Assembly (NCBI GenBank): GCA_023078555.1
Contig: JALAAN010000015.1
Span: 40,001 to 67,558, forward strand
DNA from: Ulva prolifera
Taxonomy: Eukaryota > Chlorophyta > Ulvophyceae > Ulvales > Ulvaceae
Length of the DNA: 27,558 bases
Direction of reading: 5' to 3'
Shown here: positions 1 to 11,779 of the stretch, one piece after another
Layout of the letters: every line of letters starts with the position of its first letter
Numbering within the stretch: the first letter of the stretch is position 1
Position numbers and translations under genes: made by a program
Notes under the pieces: generated by a model
Told to the model about the DNA's origin: nothing
The model's database searches: none
The model's input: the letters and a program-made list of their open reading frames with translations, nothing else

Positions 1-1680
1 CATGGTGCGAGGGTCTTGCGCCGGCGCCGGCGGGCATGCATGCGGTGGCAAGCACAGCCCTCGTGGTGCCCACTCGTGAGCCTGTGGGGCAGCTGAAGCC
101 GGGGCGCATCACCGCGGGCATGCACCTTGGTGCCTGCATCATGCGCTGTGTCCAATCGCTGCTGCAACGTGCCATGGTTGAGCCAGCCTCGAGCTCAGCA
201 TCCAGGCTGGAGAGCGCACGGGTTGGCCGCGTTCTGTTGCTAGCAGCACACCTGGCTGCAGTTGGTTTGGATGCAGCGGCCACGTGCTTGGCTGCGCCGG
301 CATCACATGGCAGTGCAGTCGCGGCATCACATGCTCCAAGGGCAGCGACTGTGGCCGCAAAACCTTCCGCTTCAGTTGCGGAGCTGTCAGTGGGCGCGGC
401 GGAGGTTCAGGGCGTAACCCACAGCGTGGTGCGGTTTGTGCACGCAGCGGCTCCAATGCCTGTGTCCACATCTGCTGCGGCAGCAGGTGTTGCTGCGGCT
501 GCGCATGGTGTGAGTTTGCCCGGTTTGGCTGTAGCGGGCGCAGCAGCAGTGGCCACAGGTGCTGCGGGTGCTGCACATGCTGCAGACCCACAGCTGGTTG
601 CAGAGTTGACCCTGGCACACACCAGCGTGGGGCAGAGGCTGCGGGGAGGTGGTTCTGGAACCATGCTGCCTGATCCCGGTGGTGGTGTGGAGGCTTGTAG
701 TGAACGGGGCAGCGGCGGCTCGGCGGGGTCAGGCTCGGCTGAGGCGGTTTCAAACCGGCCGGCAGCGGTGGGCAGCCCATCAGCCAAGTCGAAGCAGATT
801 GCAGCTGCTGCATTGCGTCTCCGGACATCGCGGCAGTTTCGTATGATGTCGGGTGCCAGGCCTGTAGTGAAGAAGCGTGTGCGTGAGGAGGCAGCTGACA
901 GCGTGTGCGCAGTCGTAGGGAAGGCGGCGGGTGGGGGCGCGGCTGTGGATGCTGCAGCTGCAGTGGTGCCTGAAGGTGGCTGTCCTATGGCAGCTCCCAG
1001 TGTGGGTAATACCACCGTTGCAGACTCCGCCGCTGAGGATCGCCCCTCACCGGGGGGTCCTAGTGCAGCCAACTGCATCCCTGTGATTGATGTATCATGG
1101 ATCAGCGCTGGTGTGCGCCCCGCTGCTAGGAAGACGTGGCATGTGGGGCGCAGTGCCTCGCAGCGCCCTAAACACATCAGAGGTGCTGTGTCTCTGACCA
1201 GGGCCGTCCTCGATGATTCAGACGACGATGCGCCCTTGCCAGATGCCTCCAACCGGGGTACACCTGCGTCGTTGGTGGATGTTGCTGAGGGTGGCGCACG
1301 CGGGCCTCAAAAGTCTTTCACGCAGTGGCTCAGCGGGGTCGCTGCGCAGCGACCTGAGGTTGGGGTTTGTGGCGGCGAAGCGGCACCGGCTGACAGCAGC
1401 GCTACCTGTGGGCAGGGTGATGTTGCTGCCCCGGAGCCGGACATTGCGGCCGCGCTTCGCCGTCGTGATTCTCTCATTACACCCGAGCAGGTGCCACCCG
1501 TGACAGGTGTGTGTGAGCGGGCGAGTGCTGCACACAGATGCAGTGGTGGTGCTGCCCCTACACCGCAACTGATGCGACCCTCACCGGCACGTGGTGACGG
1601 TGTGCCACGCAGTGATGATGGCAAGGCAGAGTGTGAGAGTTTTTCATTCTTCAACTCCAGCGATGAGGACATCGAGGGTG
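1..1680 (+). repeat. Duplicated block 1, left member
   Basis: Nearly identical to 17762-19608 in direct orientation, apart from the 168-bp length difference near 480 and small indels. Similarity stops sharply after gacatcgagggtg, inside exon 1. It continues beyond the left edge. Confidence 0.9.
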
Positions 1681-1843
1681 ATGTGTCGTACACAGCGTCC
1701 CAGATTAGCCTACTGTCCTCGGAGTCTGGCGATGAGGACGGGGACAGCGACGTTGTGCCTGTGCCTGCTATGGGTCCAGGTGATGAAGCTGCTGCGCTGC
1801 ATCGTCTTGGGGACTTGCTCGACAACCCGCAGATGTATGCTAG
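36..1843 (+). CDS. Copy A exon 1: Ala-rich and Ser/acid-rich N-terminal region
   Basis: One open frame of about 600 codons that also runs open to base 3. The first half is dominated by Ala, Val and Gly. The second half has acidic-serine stretches such as LDDSDDDAPLP and SFFNSSDEDIEG, which look like casein-kinase-2 type sites in a disordered region. The last conserved words are LHRLGDLLDNP. The exon ends in phase 2 at ag|gtatgc. The first 1680 bases are nearly identical to copy B, after which the two sequences part abruptly. Relative to B it lacks 168 bp (56 codons) near 480. Low complexity makes the other frames look open, but only this frame joins exon 2 in the same way in both copies. Confidence 0.75.
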
Positions 1844-4774
1844 GTATGCGGCCACTCGTGTTTGTAATGAGTTCTACTGCCGTGCATGTCCCGCCACCTC
1901 CGCACGAAAGCCATCTGTCATCATTGCAACGCACGCTGCCATTCACTGCAACGCACGCATGCATTGTGTGTTGAAACTATAGACGCCCGGCACATTCTCA
2001 CCAGTAACGGCGAGCTTGCGTGAAGGATCAAGAACAGCAGCATGGGCACGGCGGCGATGGCGCATGATGAGGTGGTCATGCCGCGCCGTGAAATGCTAGT
2101 GCGCGGCCTGGCCTCCAAGTGGTCAGCTTCGTGGACTGACGCCGATGCAGATTGGTATAAGTGCATACCATGCAAAAACGTCGAGAATCAGGAAGGTGCT
2201 GCAAGGTTGATGCTTGTGTTTGCACGAGCGTATCTTGTAGCGCTGGTCTCTGCGCAAGACGACCCTGTATTCGACCAGGGTAGCGATGACTCTCGGTCCA
2301 CCCCTGTGAAGATTCTCGACGACATTCAGAAATCCAAGAATGGTAAAGGCGAGGTCAGCATGGGCAGCATTGTGGCCTCATTTGCTAAGTGCCCTGGGCA
2401 GGTGTTCTGCGAAACACTCACACTCACATTGTTGTCATGGGCTGGCCACATAGGAAGCTTCAATACGCTTGCCATGTACAGATACACCGTATCAACGGTT
2501 GTAGATGCGTACTTGGAGGGACAGCGTATGATTGTCCGTAAAACCCCGTCCGAGGAGCAGGTGTGGTCTCGATGCCCCTTTCGTGCATGCTGCAGTTTCG
2601 TACTGCACACCCCACAATGTTCCATGGGCACAAAAATACTGACCGTACTGCAGCAGATCGCACAGCGTACCGGTGTGTGCGGTGTGTGATGCTTGTCGAT
2701 TGCGCATTGTGCCATCCAGGGCTACCGTCACGGCCACGTTGAATGCTGCTATGCAGGCCTGGAGAGAGGCGAGCCATTTGTTCCGCTCGTTTCGCTTGCA
2801 AGTGCGACTATACATTATGGCCCTCAAGGCAAACGGCGCTTTGAACGCATTGAAGCCAAAGCCGATGCAAGCTGCAGAGATCCGGAGTTGCGCCGAAGCG
2901 ACAAACTGTGGGTCTATCACCATCATGTATGGCCGGGTGGCGGCGTTCTTGAAGATGCTTTCGGGAGCCCGGAACCCCGTATTTGTGGCGCTCACATGGG
3001 GTCACGTCCACTTCATTCCCACCTACTATGTGGATGAGGCAACTCAGACGAAGCAGGTGCGGGGGTTGCTCACTCAGTCATACTACATGGATGCACAGCC
3101 TATATGTGCATGCATGGTGTAAATTGTTTATTCCATGTATGGTGACATGGATGCCTCTGCATCACTGGGGCACCATAGGGAGGCCTGCGTGCACATTGCA
3201 AAAGTCGTGCACACCGTTTATGTATTCATGCGTTGGGTGACTGACGCTCGTGCTGGTCTCACGTCAATATGGTCGAGGCGGGCCGTTTACGGGGGCCCGT
3301 GTGTAGGTCACATTCATGTGCGAGTTCGCTATCGCATGGGACAAGGCACCCAATGTGTTTGGGGTAAAGAATATTGTGGTTGACAACACCGCAGCATTGA
3401 ATGAGGAGGGTGTAAACTGGAATGACAGTCTGGGCTGCGTCGGGGAACATCTACTCTCCATCGCCTTGCACCAACGCGTCATCGATGTGGAGGATCTCTT
3501 CAATCTCAAGGTCGGTGACAGTTTCAAGCTCAGCCACCTTATCAAGAAGCGAACATCAGCCCGGCCGCAGGACCCCACACCGGAGGATGTGGACGCAATG
3601 TGTGACTTGCTCATATCCCTTTGCTGTGCCTGTTTTCTTGTTAAATTGTTACATGTGCCACATGATGCAAGGCTAAACAACGCCCAATGGCTGCCGGCCG
3701 CCACTTGTGCATCATTCACACCATGGGTGCCAGCTGCAGCAATGTGTGGTGTCACAGCTCGGTGAGCACTCGGGGTGTTTCGAAAGTATATGGCGCACGC
3801 AATGCACCCATGCAGGTTTTGCTTCTGCCGCTACCATGGTATGGTCCCGCTACGATTTGTACCACTAGCGCCGTACGCCATATCAGCTCTGGTGGCGCGG
3901 TTCACTGCGGCCGCCGACATGAAAGTACTTTCAAGAGAGCTGCGGACCGGCATGGTACTTGGGCGCATCATCCAGGCGCAGCTACATCACAACGGCCAAG
4001 AGAACCGCGTTGCGATTGCCCATGCGGGGCAGTGGTCACTCAATAGCAGCACATACCAGACCGAGTACCTCCACCCCTCAATCTTGCACTCGCTGTTTGG
4101 GGACCTGGTACGGACTAGCCCGCAACAGCTTTATGGAAACTAAGTGATGTTGCCTGTTAGCGAGGGCGTGTGTATATATGGCCGCGTGCCGATCCCAATC
4201 CCTGTGATGCATACAGTCCGCTGCTTCGGACAACCAGATGCACGGCCGGTCGACATACTGTCTAAATTCGCAAGCATGGTACGCAGGCCCTCAAAGATCT
4301 GGGAGTGCCGTCGGCAATGAGCAACCTGGTCAAGACGGCAGCGTTTAAGGCCTTGAGTCTCGTGCGGGACAAAAATCAATATGCATTGGCGGTGTATATG
4401 CATGCAGCTGTGGGGCAGTTGTTCTTACACAGCGACGAGGGCAGGCGGCAGTTGCAAGAAGCCGATGTTCACGGGAAGACATTGCTCGACGCAAGCTTGC
4501 GCACTCATCGACGTGACCGCTCGGGAGCACTAGCTGCGTACGGCTGGACACTCATTCGCAAGATGCATCCCGATGGCCCTGCGCAACTCCACCTGTGGGG
4601 CAAAGACAAGTTTATGCCAGCTGATAACCGTTCAGGTGCGTTTTTTAAGTTCGTGGGGTAGGGTTTGGCGGGGGGGGGGGGGGGGGGGGGGGGTGGTCGC
4701 GTAGGCTAACCGAGTTGCAGGTTCCGTACGGCCTTTTGTGCATCCATGTCGGTTACTGTTCTTGTAGTTGAAAG

Positions 4775-4824
<50 letters not shown>

Positions 4825-7800
4825 ATTGCAGGTGTAGTATTGAGCTCAATAGATGTGTTTCGGGAGGCGGTATACCTGCGTAGGGTTCGGGTGCGGGTCA
4901 TGAAGGACGGCCATTGTCCGCAGGAGTGCACTCACGTGATACTCAAACCTGTTGGTACTTTGCGTGTCACACACAGTGTGTCTTCGCTATGCAGGTGAGT
5001 TGAAGGCTTTCTGCGTTATGCTAAGAAATGCTGACGAGGTGCAGACGGCATGTTACATGCACTGGAGGATGCTGGTGTTGATCATGGGGTGGATTTGCGG
5101 TCCATGCTGAGCACTGCCAGTGGCGGCAAGATGTTATCGCCACTGGAAGCCATGCATTCGGTTGGAGAGACAGTCGCAGCGGACGTGCGCGAGCACCTCG
5201 AAGATCGTGATGCCCAGCTTGACGGCGCCACCGTTGAAGACATTGCCCAAGACATTGACCTTGCCGATTTGGGCAAGAGATGTCCACTGCTCAGCTCTTT
5301 GGGGAAGAGGGCGACTTCTTAGTGGAGCGCATGCGGAAACACGAGTGTGTATACAACGCGGACGCAATGAGGCAGAAGCGCCTTACAAAGCTCAATGTCG
5401 GTGCCGTTGAAGTGGAGGTACGTGCGGCAGTCATCTCATGTTGTGCAGCTCCTGCTTAGTGCATGCCATGTACAATGAGCCATGGTTGGTGGAGATGAAT
5501 GCGTGTCGTCCTTTACATGTGGGCCACAGAATTGCGGTGTTGCATCATGGCCACAAGTACTCGCAAGACCACGCATCACAAGGCATGGTGTTGGCATGCA
5601 GGTGACCACGGAGGGCCTCAATGCGATCCTTGTCCATCGCAAGGCGACTTTGCAGCACTTCAGCATCCCGGTACAGAGGCCGCCGACGCTGAACATGCGG
5701 GACTGGATCTGGACCGCGGGCGGTGCGGGGTTCATGGGTGTCATTCGCCAAATACGGCAGGGCAACGACAGTTTGGAGCAAATGCTGCAGTATCTGCGCT
5801 TGGGTGCGACCTCAACAACATTTGTGTTTTCCCTTGAGGGCTAGGTCTGTTGGTGAGTCGGCTGTCTACACGGCACAAGATTATGTTGATGCTCCACCGA
5901 AACTTTTGTTTCTCACAGCCCGCATGTTGCTGTAGAAAGAGCACCGGTGCCGGTGGTGGTGCGGAGCTACAAGTCGCTCGAGGTGGCAAATCCGGACATA
6001 CCGCTTCAGGGCAAGTGCCTCGCTGTTGACTCCAAGAAATCGGCAACGGGGGCGACGGGTGCAGACGAGCTGTGCCTTGCGGATACCGTGGGGGGGGTCA
6101 GCAATCAGATGCATCTGTGCCCCCGACACCTTCGGAAGCCGCTTCTTCTAATTGAAGATTTCCGTGGTACGCGGACCGCTGGCTTTGGGCGGTACTGCAA
6201 GAATACAGCGTGCAAGAAGGTTCTGGACATCGGGAATTTCACCGGATTTGCCACCGTTTGCAACATTCACAGGACAGGCGCAACGATGCTTGGCCGGAAG
6301 GCAGTGCTGCCGCCGGTCGATGAGGCATTTTACGGGGTTGCGGTGACTGAGCCCCGGCTCGAATCTCTGGTCGCTGGCTCTGCCAACTTGCACAAACGCG
6401 ACTTGACGCGTTGTGATGTCATCACTTGTACTGTGCTGCTAGAAACCCAGAAGACTGGCCTCTGCCCGAAGCATGTGAAGGTGATATTTCCATGCGTGTT
6501 TGCCCTAAGTCCACATGCTGTGCTACTCCATGCCATGCCGGGGACGTGTTGCCGATTCAGTATTGCAGTACATGCATAAATAGATTGCCTTGTGTTTTGA
6601 GTTTCAGATTGGCACGTGAGTGTTTCTTCCTAAGATTTGCTTGTTAATTGACAAGGGATGTTTTTTTTTGCAGATCCCGCGCCTCGATGCTAATGGGGTC
6701 GGCGCCGTCAGCTGCAGCCGCTGCTTCTACCTGAAGGAAGAGGGCCTTTTCGCACAGGACTCGCGCAACTGGAAGCGCCAATGCTGCGTGTGCCTGGAGA
6801 TGGACGCCCCGCGGCAGGAGCAGGACGAGCGAGTGCAGGCAGCATTGCCTCATCCACCCGCACGTGCACCGGTGATGATCACCGCACGGATGCCAGCTGG
6901 CGCGCCTTGGCCGGGGAAGCTGACCGGCGCGCAATGCGCTGTGTATGTGTGGGACAAGAAGACGGAGGCCTACGAGGCTTGCCCGGGGGGTTCGATGACA
7001 CCTAGCAACCACCGGCACCCCTCCCGAGTGTGCCCCTATCACCGGAGCTGTGTCATCCACCACACAAATGCGCATGTTACATTTGAGAGAATGTTCTGCA
7101 ATCGTTGCGCGCTGTGGAAGAGCCCGGACGCGTGGGTAACACGGGCCGACGGCACGACTGCGCGAAGCATTTGCAATGGTTGCGCTGAAGGCGGCGGTCC
7201 AAAGCGAGCTCCCGTGCGGCAAGTGCAGCATGGCACACAAACGCCCGACGGCTTGACCACTGTGCACCAGATCTTGCCTGACATGTCTGACGGCATGGAG
7301 TGGCTGCTTTTCTATGCCCCCAAGTCGCGTGCCAGTAAGGACACTGCATTCAACATGTGGCCGACTCGGGCGGACGAGTGCCATGTTGCCGGTTGCACCA
7401 ACAGTGTCGGGCCCACGAAGTCAAGGGTGTGTTATCCTCACATTGATGATGTGTTGTTCCGACAAAGTCAAGACGGGTGGGATGCGACAGTCGTGTACTA
7501 TTGTCGTGGATGTCAGCGCTGGACGGACGTGAAGCTGTTGGAGGCAGACGGCACGTGCGGGTTGAGATGCGTGTTACGTGGGGATCGGGGGTCGAAGGCT
7601 CAGATTGCGGGAGACAAGGACCTGAGACTCGTCCTCGAGCGTCTCCGGTCTGACCCGGCCCTCGCACTCCTTCCGGCTCGAGATTTCGCACGCGCCCTTG
7701 GGCTGCCCACGTGCGACATGCGGGACAAATCTGAGGTCACACGATGCCATTACATCGATAGTGTGAAGGGCCGTTGCAAGAATAAAATCTCGTTGACGCA

Positions 7801-10800
7801 TGACAGCTGCATGTGCAGCGCCAAGCAGCACTGCCATGCAGTGGTGCTGAGGGTGTGCGATACAACAAGCGACGCCACAACGTGGTATTGCCCCAAGTGC
7901 AAGCGGGTCTGCTCCATCGAGGGGGTGGGCCTAGTGCGAGGCAGCTAAATATGCGCCCGCTGTTGTGCTGTACATGCGAAGCACCAGCAGGCAGCCGAGA
8001 AGGCTCGCATCGCCGAGCGAAAGGACGAGTCCTCGCCCGCAGGGAGTGTTCAGTTGTACAGTGATGAGGAAGATTTCGGCAATGCATGCTGTGTTTCCTC
8101 AGACACTGGCGCGGAGGCTGAAGCCGTCGATGCTGATCAGCCTCCTTGTGATGTCGACACAGGTGACAGCGACGATGCACTCATGGGTGACGATTACGGC
8201 GCCTACACCGAATCGGACTGTGATGGTGATGGGGTCGCCCTCATCGGAGAATGCATGCCCGTCGCGGCAGTGCAGGGACAGTCGGTGCCAGCCCCCGCAC
8301 ACGGTGGTGCAAGCTCAAGCCGGGCTGCTCTCGCGCAGACACCTGCTGACGCTTGCAGTATTTGAATGCCTGCCGGCTCCGCCGCCCGGTCGCGCGCGTT
8401 GCCGCAACGCGCCCGCGTGCAAGAAGACACCGCCGCCAGATCGGCTTGTCGACGGACTATGCATCACGTGCTTGTCGAGTTCGAAGGACAGTGGCACAGC
8501 TCTGGACGCGATCGTGTTGGTGACTGTGCCGGGCACACTACATCGCAGCGCAGGTGCGATATGAGCACATGCACTGAACTGTTAATTTGGTTGACATTGA
8601 AGGATGACCTTGTGTGCACGACTCCTGGTGACTGCTCATGAGGACACGTTTACGCGTGAGTCAGTAGATGAGTGCACTGCGTGCATCCGTGTTGCAACTC
8701 AGCTAACGTCATTTGTGCATTTAATTGGCCAATGTCTTACACCAGTGTGCTGTGAAGGCACGCTTGACCTCGTGAAAGCCGATCTCATGGACGACGCGGC
8801 TGATGGCGTGATTGTCCCGACCAACGCTCTGATGACGGATAAGGCTGCTAGGTACAACCACCGAAAGCGGCAGCGCTACGAAGCGAAGCCACTATCTGAG
8901 AAGGAGAAATTGCGGAAGGCGTACGATGTGAGCATGCGGGCCGCACGCCGCAAGTCCAGCAAGGGCCTCAAAAACCTTGAGGCGGGCCCAGTCGCGAAAG
9001 CGATGCGTGGTCGAACATCATCGAGTCGGCGATGTGAGCATGGTATGAACTCTGGGTCGTTCGTGTTGTGTGACTGGAATCGCCCGCACGTGGTGTCCCT
9101 CCGCACTGCTATGTATTAGAGTGACGTGGCCACCGAATGATCCCCTCCGCCTGGATCTGTGTCACGGTGCAGAAGTGTGATTTTTATTTGGCTGCGGCAC
9201 AACAGGATGTGTCCACAAGGGTTGCTTGCGTAGGGTGCGTGCGCACGTATGAACACGGAAAAAATAAAATCTTTGTGTGTCAGCGATCACTGTGAATGCT
9301 TGTATACCATGCCAATACAGAGGAGTTCCGATGCTGTAGCACGCCTGTCGCAGTTGCGTTGCCAGCCGATGTGTCTACAAGGGTGGGGTCGGTTTGTGAT
9401 GATGCCGACTATGCCAGTCCTTGCATTGATAGCACCTCGCTGACCGACCACATGCATGCAGCGTCATCAGCAATGCAAGTGATGGTGGGCTGCACAGTTT
9501 AAGCCTCGCGGACTGGACGAAGCTGGCAGCGGTGGAAGATGTGCTCCCTGACATCTCAGTCGAGGTGCCGATGTGGGTGAGGCAACAGCAAACAGACGCT
9601 GGTGGTCCAGGAGTTTGTTCCTGTCGGCTTTGACTTCAAGGCACCGCGGCCGTCCAAGACGCGGCCGCCGAAGAAACAAGCACCGGCGCGAGCACGTGCG
9701 GGCGATGTGCAGGCATCCCAGGCTCAGCGGAGTGAGAACTCGGCGAGACTCCACATCGGGCTGTCTCACTGCAAGGCGGAAAAGGAACGCAGCGGCGACA
9801 AGGTGCAGTGCCTCACGTACTCAATGCGCGTGCAGCACCTCTCCATGTCACGCGAAATGACAGCGCCACAACCCCAGATCGGCAAGGTGGACATTCGGTA
9901 CCTCCAGTTGGTGAGGGACACAGGCGAGCTGCTCATTGCTCGAGCCTTTGACCCTGATGCCCATGGCTGTTTGCGCGTGACAGTGCACGTGACTACCATG
10001 CAGCTGCTGAAGCAGTTGCAGCAGCTCCCGCGCCCGACGCTGCCGGCGCTGCTGACCCTGTTTGTGTGGGGAATCGCGCACTGCATCAAAGCTGTCCACG
10101 AGAGCTCGACAGACTCAAAAATTGCTGACCTGTCCAAGCTGATGTGGCACCATTCCTATGCGGAGGGCCTGTCGCTCTCATGGAAGCTCGTCCAGGTTGC
10201 TGCGGCCACGACCTGGGTCAACAGCGACGATGATGTCGGCACGGCCCTGTCGGTACTGGCCTGCATTCCCCGTGCAGCGCTCATCGGTTCAGAGCAGTTT
10301 GACAAGACCTCCTGGGCGACCATCCTCGAGCGGTCACGGACGCGACAAGGGCACAGAGCACCACTTGATGAGGTGCGCGCTGTTAAAATTCACCATCCTT
10401 GAGCATAAATTGCTGCTCTCTGTGGGTCTGTGTTTGTGCAATGAGCCTGAGAGACAACTCGGCCCGCTTAAGCAAGCCCGGAAAATGTTGTCAGTAGTGT
10501 CTGTCATGAACTATACCTACGCAACATGCAGATTCCATGGCCTGATGGATGTGACCCTGAAGTCATTGTGACATCGGGTTTTACACCTGCTGACCTGACA
10601 AGTCTGAAGGCTGCCGCCAAGACGGACGCGACACGTCAGCAGTTTGCGTTCACCGCTGATGCCCGCGTACGTCCGGTTGGTGATGTCACGCGAGGGCAGG
10701 GTATCGGATCAAAGCGACGGGCATCAGCAGCCCGTGCAGCAGACAACGCGGGCGCGATCGATCTGACTGGTGACGGAGGCGCCTCTGCGCAGCCGCCAGC

Positions 10801-11748
10801 GATGCGTCGGCGAAGGGATAGCAGCAGGAGTGGCCAGAGGGGCGCTCTAGCACCAGCCCGGCAAACGAAGTCACGGCAAGATCCTAGTTCAGGCGAGCGC
10901 AACACGGGAGAGGTCTGCGCAGAAGCGATTGCTATCGTGGGCGATTGCGCGGGGACTGGAGGCCAGAAGCGTGCTAGGAGCCCCGTGCATGGGCACAGCG
11001 GCGCGCGGGCAAGTGATACCCCGAGCTCGCATGGAGGTGCAGGCAGCAGCAGTGGCACCGGCGTTGGTGAAGGCAGCCTGGGACGCAACAGTCATGATGG
11101 AGCCCGAGGCGATATCGGCGGCGCTGCTGGGGCGGCGGCGGCGGCGGCGACGGCGGCGGCGGTGACCCTGGGGGTGCTGGTGGGAGAGGCAGCGGCGGAC
11201 CCAGACGTGGCGCACGCTGGGCCCCTATTGATCACCGTGTGCCCGTCACAGTGCGCAATCCAACGCAGGTGGCCGCATTGCTGCAGTCATGCAAGGACAC
11301 CACGGCACAGCCTTTCAGCTACAAGCTGAGGGTCAGAGACCAGCACATGGGACCTGGAAAGAGTGTCAGAGCCATCACCGGCGCGGTGTGCTCCTTCTTT
11401 GACCTTTGCCACATGCGCACTGACCCTCACGTCTTGTCCGACTGTAGGGTGTGTGATCTGTGAGTGTCTGTGATGGGCAATGTGCATGAAATGATATTGT
11501 CTCGTGCAGCATCTTTAAAAGAAAACACCGCTGTCGCTGGTGTTTTGCCCTTTGTTATGTGACCCCTACCACGCAATGTACAAGGCTAGTCTTCCGTGCA
11601 GGATCTGTTGCTGGCAGGACAGCCATCAGCCGACCATGCCAACGGAGTCATTGTTGTGGGCATGCCACAACCTTTTTTGCCACCTCGGCGGGACTGTCGG
11701 GCCCTGTTTTTCGGGCTGGGGGGGGGGGGGGTGGCCACGGCGGCGGCT

Positions 11749-11779
<31 letters not shown>

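Larger units (their letters stand above)
5590..8745 (+). repeat. Duplicated block 2, left member
   Basis: Nearly identical to 24376-27525 including four introns (5804-5935, 6481-6673, 8307-8358, 8554-8745). Upstream introns of the same genes share nothing visible. Confidence 0.9.

Noticed and set aside
139..1855. Several open frames on the minus strand over exon 1 (up to 281 codons)
   Set aside because: GC-rich shadow of the plus-strand frame. Only the plus frame ends at a donor shared by both copies and joins exon 2 in phase.
9258..9268. AATAAA as poly(A) signal of copy A
   Set aside because: Not excluded, but phase-compatible exons continue downstream and green algae commonly use other signals; kept as an alternative only.
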